Source: Thermoplasmata archaeon (lineage in GTDB: Archaea; Thermoplasmatota; Thermoplasmata; GCA-020350865). From it: a stretch of DNA of 64,000 bases. The notes beneath the pieces were generated by a model, which did not search any database, had not been told where the DNA came from, and saw only the letters and a list, made by a program, of their open reading frames with translations. The translations under genes and the position numbers were made by a program. This document shows, one piece after another, positions 14,675-21,800 of the stretch (its first letter is position 1; each line of letters begins with the position of its first letter). Location of the stretch: positions 4,383,723 through 4,447,722 of the forward strand of contig CP070751.1 in assembly GCA_020348445.1 (NCBI GenBank), written 5' to 3'.

Positions 14675-14995
14675 ATTTCAATAAGAAATAATAAAAAGAT
14701 TATAACAATAGAAGATTTAATTTTTTTACACCTTTTAAATAATTATCAGAACCAAGATGAATATTATGTTTCGGAATTATTAACAGAAGAAGGCATTCAA
14801 CATGTGATAAATTGTAGTCTTTGCTATATCTCCCGAATATTAAAGAAAATTGAGGAAGAAGGATATGTATATCGAAGATTAATGAGAATCGAGAATAAGA
14901 AACGAAAACATAATGCATTTTTTTTAACTGACAAAGGATTTAAGCTTGCAGAGAAAATAAGAGAAAAAAATTCGGATCGAATTGAAAAGATATAA
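14675..14995 (+). CDS. Small winged-helix transcriptional regulator with a non-canonical start
   Basis: An uninterrupted frame reads ISIRNNKKIITIEDLIFLHLL...YYVSELLTEEGI...CYISRILKKIEEEGYVYRR...AFFLTDKGFKLAEKIREKNSDRIEKI, about 106 residues. ISRILKKIEEEGYVYR followed by FLTDKGFKLAEKI is the recognition helix and wing pattern of MarR/PadR-like winged helices. No ATG, GTG or TTG exists near the N-terminus; the first is GTG 14804, which would delete half the fold. GGGAGG (14662-14667) lies 7 nt before an ATT at 14675, so initiation at ATT is the most likely reading; a sequence error is the alternative. It may regulate the downstream secreted-protein genes. Confidence 0.55.
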   Translation: MSIRNNKKIITIEDLIFLHLLNNYQNQDEYYVSELLTEEGIQHVINCSLCYISRILKKIEEEGYVYRRLMRIENKKRKHNAFFLTDKGFKLAEKIREKNSDRIEKI

Positions 14996-15145
14996 CAACA
15001 ATCTAGTAAAAAATAAGTATAAAAATAATTTATGCATAATTAAAATTCTAATGAATTTTATAGTTAAATTTAACTCAAAATTAACTTAAATTTAACAACT
15101 AGGTATATTAAGATTAAATGTGATTCAAATATTATAATATATAGT

Positions 15146-15313
15146 TTGAAGGGGGGTGATAGAAGACTAAAGAAAAAAGTATGGGAACCAGATTTTCTAT
15201 TTAGTGATTTCTTTGCTATAATTTTTATAGCAACGCAACCGATTGACAGTTTTCGAAAGCATTGGCAAGGAAAAAATCTAGCATTAAAAATTAATAAGGA
15301 GGAAAATAAATGA
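15146..15313 (+). CDS. Small ORF overlapping the tail-fibre-like gene start by ATGA
   Basis: A frame encoding ...KKKVWEPDFLFSDFFAIIFIATQPIDSFRKHWQ... ends in TGA 15311-15313, which overlaps the ATG of the next gene. The upstream signal GGGGGTGAT (15152-15160) is close to a full anti-16S match, but the codons 5-10 nt after it are not standard starts; the only canonical in-frame one is TTG 15146, which precedes the signal. Maximum product 55 residues. The ATGA coupling and the sensible residue composition suggest it is translated, but the start is unresolved. No family recognised. Confidence 0.35.
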   Translation: MKGGDRRLKKKVWEPDFLFSDFFAIIFIATQPIDSFRKHWQGKNLALKINKEENK

Positions 15314-17172
15314 AAAATGAAATAAAAAGAAAAGCGATAGGAAGAATATTTGCGATTATTTTTGTTGGGATATTTATGGTACCTGCACTTGCTCCTTCTG
15401 TTGTTGGTGATCCATGTGATGTTTGGGAAAGAGATGCTCAAAATGAAATATCCCCTAAGGTTTTGACTGATGAGGTTGGTATAGGGACAGCAGATCCAGG
15501 TGCTATGTTACATGTAGTGGGTGATGTAAAAATCGATTCAGGCGATTTAAATGTTGACTCAGGAACCTTTTTTGTAGATGAATCTGGAAATAAAGTTGGT
15601 ATAGGGACAACTAACCCTGCAGCTTCTTTAGAGGTTGCGGGAAGTGCACATCAAATCATGTTATCAGACAGTGGAGACAACTATAATGAAAGAGCATCTT
15701 TTGGCCATGTTGACGGAGCCAATGGTGGTGGTTACCTAAGATTATTTAATAACCAGGAAATTCAAAATGTCGGTATAAGGTCTTACGGAGATAGCTTCTT
15801 TAATGGTGGCAATGTTGGAATCGGAACAGTGAATCCAGGTGCATTATTAGATTTATCGTCAAATGGAAATACAAAACTAAGATTTACAGATACCGTTGTT
15901 AGCACATATTATATAAAACACGATGGTGGTGGCGATAGTCTTTCAATTGGTCGTTTAACAGGTGGAGCTGCTATCGAGAGTGATTATCTTACTATAGATA
16001 ATGGCAATGTCGGTATTGGAACTGCGGACCCCCAGAGATTGCTACACTTATCACTGGATGGTTCCCCTGAAATTGCTATCGAAAACTCATGTGCAGCTAC
16101 AGACAACAAGGTTTGGAGAATCAGAGGCTCAAGTGGAACAATATCCAATCTTCATTTTGAGACAGTTAATGACGCTTTCTCGTCTGCAACAAATGTTATG
16201 ACATTATTAAGAACTGGCAATGTCGGTATCGGAACGCCGGATCCAGGAGATAAACTTGAAGTACGGGGCTCTATTAGGCTAGACAGTGATTCTTCTGATG
16301 GCCCTAATGTAATGCTATATGATAATACTGAGACGCCTTGGGAAATAGATAACTACAATGGACGATTACGTTTCTACCGCCCTGGTGAAGAGAAGATGAC
16401 CATCAATTCTGATGGCAATATCGGCATAGGAACTTCAACTACCCCAGCTAACTTAAACATATTCGACGATACATATCCTTGGATGAATTTCGTGAATACC
16501 GCCTCAGGAGGAACATCAAGTGATGGAGTAGGATTAGGTATGACTAATATTAGGGACGGTTTTATCTCAAACGGTGAGGAAGGAAAAAGTTTGTTATTTC
16601 AGACAAAGAATGCAGAGGGCGTTAGTTCTGTTAAACTAGAAATAGAGGGTGATGGTGATGTCGGAATCGGGAGACAGAATCCTGTGGCAAAACTGGAGGT
16701 TGCGGGAGAAAATCATCAAATCATGCTATCAGACAGTGGAGACTTCTACAATGAAAGAGCATCTATTGGCCATCTTAACGACCATGGTGGTTATCTAAGA
16801 TTATTTAAAGATGATGAAACCCAAACTGTCGGTATAAGGTCTTACGGAGATAGCTTCTTTAATGGTGGTAACGTCGGCATTGGGACCACAGACCCTGGTT
16901 CAGCTAAGTTAGCTGTGATGGGCGGCAATGTCGGCATTGGTACAACACAACCAGATACAGATTTACATCTCGGTGGTGATGGTATTCTCACATTTAAGGC
17001 CATGTGGGATATGCCATCAGGAGATCCAAGTGATGATACTTGTTGGTTGTATGTTGACATGGATCGTGATCCTTTAGATCAAGGAACTTATTATAGATTA
17101 ATCTTTGAATGCCCTGGTCCTAGCGAATTTAATAGAATTGTCGTTAAACAAATATATCGTATAGACGATTAA
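15310..17172 (+). CDS. Secreted tail-fibre-like repeat protein
   Basis: 620 residues, ATG preceded by AAGGAGG (15297-15303). Signal peptide with basic n-region and hydrophobic core IFAIIFVGIFMVPALAPSVVG (~14-34). The body carries about nine copies of the motif VGIGT-xxP-xxxLxV (for example at ~56, 96, 168, 235, 303, 373, 452, 520, 538), the repeat found in phage tail fibres and bacterial secreted tail-fibre-domain proteins. Two longer internal duplications share HQIMLSDSGD-YNERAS and GIRSYGDSFFNGGNVGIGT. No C-terminal S74-type chaperone domain or membrane anchor is visible. It probably forms a fibrous, exported, trimeric stalk; this is inferred from bacterial and phage relatives. Its presence in an AT-rich region with small regulators suggests horizontal origin. 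Confidence 0.8.
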   Translation: MKNEIKRKAIGRIFAIIFVGIFMVPALAPSVVGDPCDVWERDAQNEISPKVLTDEVGIGTADPGAMLHVVGDVKIDSGDLNVDSGTFFVDESGNKVGIGTTNPAASLEVAGSAHQIMLSDSGDNYNERASFGHVDGANGGGYLRLFNNQEIQNVGIRSYGDSFFNGGNVGIGTVNPGALLDLSSNGNTKLRFTDTVVSTYYIKHDGGGDSLSIGRLTGGAAIESDYLTIDNGNVGIGTADPQRLLHLSLDGSPEIAIENSCAATDNKVWRIRGSSGTISNLHFETVNDAFSSATNVMTLLRTGNVGIGTPDPGDKLEVRGSIRLDSDSSDGPNVMLYDNTETPWEIDNYNGRLRFYRPGEEKMTINSDGNIGIGTSTTPANLNIFDDTYPWMNFVNTASGGTSSDGVGLGMTNIRDGFISNGEEGKSLLFQTKNAEGVSSVKLEIEGDGDVGIGRQNPVAKLEVAGENHQIMLSDSGDFYNERASIGHLNDHGGYLRLFKDDETQTVGIRSYGDSFFNGGNVGIGTTDPGSAKLAVMGGNVGIGTTQPDTDLHLGGDGILTFKAMWDMPSGDPSDDTCWLYVDMDRDPLDQGTYYRLIFECPGPSEFNRIVVKQIYRIDD

Positions 17173-17436
17173 ATTTATAATATAAAAAAAGATGTCTTTT
17201 AAAATAGTATAAACTTAATTAATAAAATAGCTGATTTTATTCTTTTTTCTTTTTATTTTAAATGGTGGGCGAGATATATTTACCTTACATTGAATTCATC
17301 TTCTATCTTTCAAATCCTGGAAATCATGTAATTACCCCTATTGCATGGTGGTTGATATAATTGGCAAAGGGTATATAAGCTTGGAAGCTATTTTAGCTAT
17401 TTAGAAGAAGTCAAAGCCGGAGTTTGAAGAGGTAAA
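17173..17436. other. Intergenic: T-rich terminator and TATA box
   Basis: A T-rich tract at 17234-17260 (TTTTATTCTTTTTTCTTTTT) probably ends transcription of the tail-fibre-like gene. TATATAAG at 17372-17379 is a good TATA box for the two small ORFs that follow. No gene is seen in between. Confidence 0.5.
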
Positions 17437-17484
17437 ATGTATATTAATAAATGGATATTATTGAAAGGGGGTGATCTAAAATGA
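17437..17484 (+). CDS. 15-residue leader peptide coupled to a small membrane protein
   Basis: ATG 17437 follows GAGGT and encodes MYINKWILLKGGDLK, ending in TGA 17482-17484, which overlaps the ATG of the next ORF as ATGA. The peptide's LKGGD codons are the GGGGGTGAT ribosome binding site of that ORF, so its translation would directly affect access to that site. Possible translational coupling or attenuation. Confidence 0.4.
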   Translation: MYINKWILLKGGDLK

Positions 17485-17642
17485 AAATTAAAAATATTTT
17501 AAAAATAATTATTGAATTATTTATAATCTTCATCATAATACTGTTATTTGCCATTTTTCCTTCTCCACCATGTTTCTGGGTTATTATTGGTATGATAGGG
17601 GCTATGATATTTTATATGATGCATAAAGAAAGGGATAGATAA
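17481..17642 (+). CDS. 53-residue two-helix membrane protein
   Basis: MKIKNILKIIIELFIIFIIILLFAIF-PSPPC-FWVIIGMIGAMIFYMMHKERDR, described by its parts: a basic N-terminus, a first membrane helix (~8-26), a PSPPC turn, a second helix (~32-47) and a charged tail. ATG 17481 follows GGGGGTGAT with 5-nt spacing and TATATAAG lies about 105 nt upstream. The signals are strong for such a short ORF. Function unknown; small hydrophobic proteins of this type include toxins and regulators of membrane complexes. Confidence 0.6.
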   Translation: MKIKNILKIIIELFIIFIIILLFAIFPSPPCFWVIIGMIGAMIFYMMHKERDR

Positions 17643-17735
17643 ATACAAAAGATAGGATAGATCGCTAATACTCGGGTTTTTAGAGGTTTTTGATTGAAAT
17701 AAACGGGAAACGAAACATTAGTCAATAGCATTACT

Positions 17736-17850
17736 ACTGTTCATTTAACCTATTATTATGATTTGTTAACGATGAACAATTCATACACTGTTCAACTAAC
17801 CACGAGAGGATATGCTACACATCAATTAAGTTACTGCTCATCTAATTACC
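17736..17850. repeat. Three imperfect 15-18-nt direct repeats
   Basis: ACTGTTCATTTAACC (17736-17750), ACTGTTCAACTAACC (17787-17801) and ACTGCTCATCTAATTACC (17833-17850), at intervals of 51 and 46 nt, in an otherwise empty gap (17643-17895). They could be regulator-binding sites. They are too diverged and too few for a CRISPR. Confidence 0.4.
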
Positions 17851-17895
17851 AGAAAGCGTTATAGAGATTAAAAATGAAGGATTATAGATTTAAAT

Positions 17896-18750
17896 TTAAA
17901 TAACATCTACTTTTTGTCCACAAATCTTGCAATAGGGAGTATCCACAGGTTTTCCACAATATCCACAATAACTTGGAGTAACTTCTTTAGCGATTTCAGG
18001 TTCCTCTTGTCTTTCCTCTAAAATCTTGTGCTCTTTAAGTTCGGTTTCTTTTAGTTTCCGAGAGTCAGACCTCTCGGAGGATGTATTTTTCAATACTTCT
18101 GGCCTTACCTTTTTTACCTTGCGTTTCCTGATCTTTTTAGAGGGACCTTTAGTGGTCGCTTGCTTGTATTTTCGGATTTTAAATGAGAGAGCAATAAGAA
18201 GAACAACGAGAATTATCACCAAAACAAGTAGAATATATAGAGAAATGGAAGTATCCTCAGAAGAAGTTTTAACAAATTCCTTCGTATAGGTTCTTATTTC
18301 ATAAACAACATTTACCTCAACACTTCGATTATTGTAATTTACCATAACAAGTTTATATAGATCATGTTCTTTCAAAGTTACGATATTTTTCGTATATATG
18401 ACTTCTCGCTCGGACCCATCTATATAATATAAAAACTGCTCAGCTCCGCTTGAAAACAACAAATAATTATCCTCATTCATAAACCAGACATTGATGGGAA
18501 TGCCTTGTTTCACGAGCAATGTGAATACGATCTCGATTTGTTCCCCTTCTTGAAAATTGAAATCGATGAATTGGTAACTATATTCCGCGATGGTTATATT
18601 TTCATCAAATTTGTCCACATCATATTCTTGATGGTCAGATGCAGCTGTTGATAGAAAAGGTTTTGGCTCTAATGGAAGAAGAGTGGTTAAAAAAAAGATA
18701 AAAAGAGCCAAACATACTATAACTCCCCCACGGTATCTGTTTTTCTTCAT
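17896..18750 (-). CDS. Membrane protein: extracytoplasmic GOLD-like domain, helix, cytoplasmic zinc ribbon
   Basis: 284 residues. N-terminal signal or anchor helix (VIVCLALFIFFLTTLLPL ~10-27). An outside beta-rich domain (~45-165: FIDFNFQEGEQIEIVFTLLV, NVWFMNEDNYLLFSSG, LYKLVMVNYNNRSVEVNVVYEI) resembles the emp24/GOLD-like beta-sandwiches found in archaeal surface proteins. A strong membrane helix (ISLYILLVLVIILVVLLIALSF ~170-191) is followed by a very basic stretch, a charged linker and a double-knuckle zinc ribbon CGYCGKPVDTPYCKICG near the C-terminus, which by the positive-inside rule is cytoplasmic. ATG with a purine-rich GGGGGA upstream. A sensor or assembly role is conceivable but unproven. 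Confidence 0.7.
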   Translation of the reverse strand: MKKNRYRGGVIVCLALFIFFLTTLLPLEPKPFLSTAASDHQEYDVDKFDENITIAEYSYQFIDFNFQEGEQIEIVFTLLVKQGIPINVWFMNEDNYLLFSSGAEQFLYYIDGSEREVIYTKNIVTLKEHDLYKLVMVNYNNRSVEVNVVYEIRTYTKEFVKTSSEDTSISLYILLVLVIILVVLLIALSFKIRKYKQATTKGPSKKIRKRKVKKVRPEVLKNTSSERSDSRKLKETELKEHKILEERQEEPEIAKEVTPSYCGYCGKPVDTPYCKICGQKVDVI

Positions 18751-18878
18751 AAAGGTCCCCCATATGTAATCTACTTATAATACAGAAAATTTTCGTCAGA
18801 AGGCTTGTTTTTTTTGATAAAAAGAATATGACAAGTTACCTTACAGACTTTTTTCCGCGATTCCTACGCAACTAAATC

Positions 18879-21800
18879 TTACAATCCAATTTCCAAGGTT
18901 GTTACTGTTACAGCACCATCATCATCCTCTACAACCAGAGTAATCGTGTAAGTTCCAGCTGTAGTATATGCATGCACACAAGTATCAGTAACATTCATTG
19001 GATTGATGTCCGGACTCGGATATGGATCAGGACTTACTCCGTTGTTGTAGTAGGTGGTCGGTCCTGCAGTTGCACCATCACCAAAGTCCCAGGTAAAGGT
19101 TAAGTCATCACTACCAGGATCAGTGGCAATTCCCTCGAGGGTAATGTTATGTCCCAATAGATGAGGATTAAGCTCCACCTCCCAGGGGTCGATATGGTTC
19201 CAGTGGTCGCTGTTCCAGTAGGACTTCCGGACGTTGAATGTATGATGTAAGCGTTTTGAGTCTCCGTCCTCAAAGCCTATGTCCACCCATACAGGATTTG
19301 CGCCCCAGACGTTGCCGTTCACCCTTGGATCGTTGGGAAGATAATCTATCAGGACAGTATAGGTTTTTGTTACGTCTATCCTTGCGCCAACAATGGTTCC
19401 AGTTTGCTCGTCAGGATTTCCGGGACGCCTTGTGATCATTGCAGCTAAAATATCTTTTCCGTCCTCAAGAAGATGGATTCCCACAGAATGATATTTCTCC
19501 CCCGCTATCCTGAGAGTGAGGTCCACATACATGAAGGCCTCGATCTTTACAGTTGGAGCAACGTTTCTAACAATGACATTAATTATTATGGATATTTCTC
19601 CACCGTCGTCATCCACTACTGTCAAAAGCACATCGAAATTCCCGTTGTCCCCGTATGTATGGGTTGCTGAATCCACAATATCCATTGGATTGATCTCTGG
19701 GCTCGGATAAGGATCAGGGGATGCACCGTTATTGTAATAGATAGTATTTGTGTCAGATGCTCCATATCCCCAATTCCAGGTAAAAGTCAGATCATCGCTC
19801 CCTGGGTCTGTTGAATGACCCTCAAGTGTTATGGGCGAGCCCTCATCAACTACTTTGATACTTCTATCCACAGAAAGGGAAGGTGCGACATTGTAAACCG
19901 TGACGTTCGTGGTTACTACCATGACTCCATTGTCATCATCTTCCACTGTTAGTGTCACTGTGAATACACCGTTGTCACCGTAGGTATGTGTCACGACATC
20001 AGTGATGTCCCTGGGATTGATTTCTGGGCTTGGATAAGGATCAGGAGAAACACCATTGTTGTAATAGATTGTAATTGTGTCAGATGTTCCATCGCCCCAG
20101 CTCCAGGTAAATGTGAGATCGTCGCTACCAGGATCTGTTGCATGCCCAGAAAGGGATACAGCCAGGTTCTCATCTGTCTCGTAGGGTAGCAAGTGATCTA
20201 TTGTTGGTGCGACGTTGTTTACAGTCACGGTTGTAGTTCTTTGGGTGACTCCATTATCATCATCTTCTACAGTTAAAGTGACTGTGAAGACACCGTTATC
20301 ACCATATGTATGGCTTACAGTATCGGTTACAGTAATAGGATTGATTTCAGGGCTGGGATATGGATCAGGGGAAATACCATTGTTGTAGTATATCGTGATT
20401 GTATCCGAGGTTCCATCTCCCCAATCCCATGTGAATGTCAGATCATCGCTGCCTGGATCTGAAGCAGTCCCAGAAAGTGTCACTCCGACGTTTTCATCTG
20501 TTTCGTAAGTTGAAAGTGGGTCGATTTCAGGAGCGACATTATGGACCGTGATATCTATTGTTATCACAGTGATGTCACCGTCGTCATCCTTTACTGTCAG
20601 AGTGACTGTGAACACTCCATTGTCTCCATATGTATGACTAACAAAGTCTGTGATATTCATGGGATTGATATCTGGGCTTAAAGGCGGATCAGGTGAAACA
20701 CCGTTGTTGTAATAGACAGTCACAGTATCTGAAGTTCCATCCCCCCAGTCCCACGTGAACGTCAGATCATCACTGCCTGGGTCGTATGCAGTTGCCGAAA
20801 GAGATACAGCCTGATTTTCGTCTGTCTCTTCATCGTCCACGGGCTCGATTTGGGGAGCAACGTTATTCACTGTGATATTTGTAGTTACCACAGTGGTTCC
20901 ATTATCATCGTCCTTAACAGTTAAAGTCACAATAAATACTCCGTTGTCTCCATAGGTATGTGTCTGCGAATCAATAACATCCATGGGATTGACATCAGGG
21001 CTTGGATAGGGATCAGGAGAAACTCCGTTGTTGTAGTATATTATGACAGTATCGGAAGTTCCGTCACCCCAATTCCATGTGAAAGTGAGATCATCGCTTC
21101 CTGGGTCTGTGACATGTCCATTCAATGTTATGGGGGTATTTTCGTCTACAACATGATTGTTTAGGGAAACAATTGAAGGAGCTACATTGTTCACCATCAC
21201 CAAAAAGACATCGGAACCAGAATCACCGTCGTCGTCTGTAACAGTGACTGTGACAATGAATACTCCATCGTCTCCATAAACGTGATCTCCTGAAACTGTA
21301 CCACTTCCATTGATTTCATTTACAACACCGGTATCAGAAGTCCCATCGCCCCAAGCTATGGTGGCAATGTGAGTGTCCAGCCAGCCGGGATCAAAGAAGG
21401 GGCAGGAAATGGATACTGTGTCGCCTTCATATACAGTCCGGTTCTGTCCTGCATCAATTGTGGGTGGCACATTGAGTATTGTGACGTTGTAGGAAATTGA
21501 ATCGGTGGAGCCATCGTCATCTGTTACAGTTAAAGTCACCAGATATACATCGTTATCTCCGTAGATATGGATTGGATCAGTCAGTGTGCTTGAACCACCG
21601 TCTCCAAAGTCCCACATCCAGCCTACAATGAGGTCTGGATAGGATGTGGAATTGTCAGTGAATTGGACAGGTGAGCCCTCGGACTGCGGCTCTGGAGACC
21701 ACTGGAAATTGGCAGTGGGTGCCAAATCGCGGATCGTGACATTGTGGGACTTGGAATGTGTAGAGCCGTCATCATCTGTCACAGTAAGGGTCACGACGTA

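Noticed and set aside
17736..17850. Possible CRISPR array
   Set aside because: Only three short, diverged repeats without palindromic structure, no cas genes and no leader. No CRISPR array was seen anywhere in the window.
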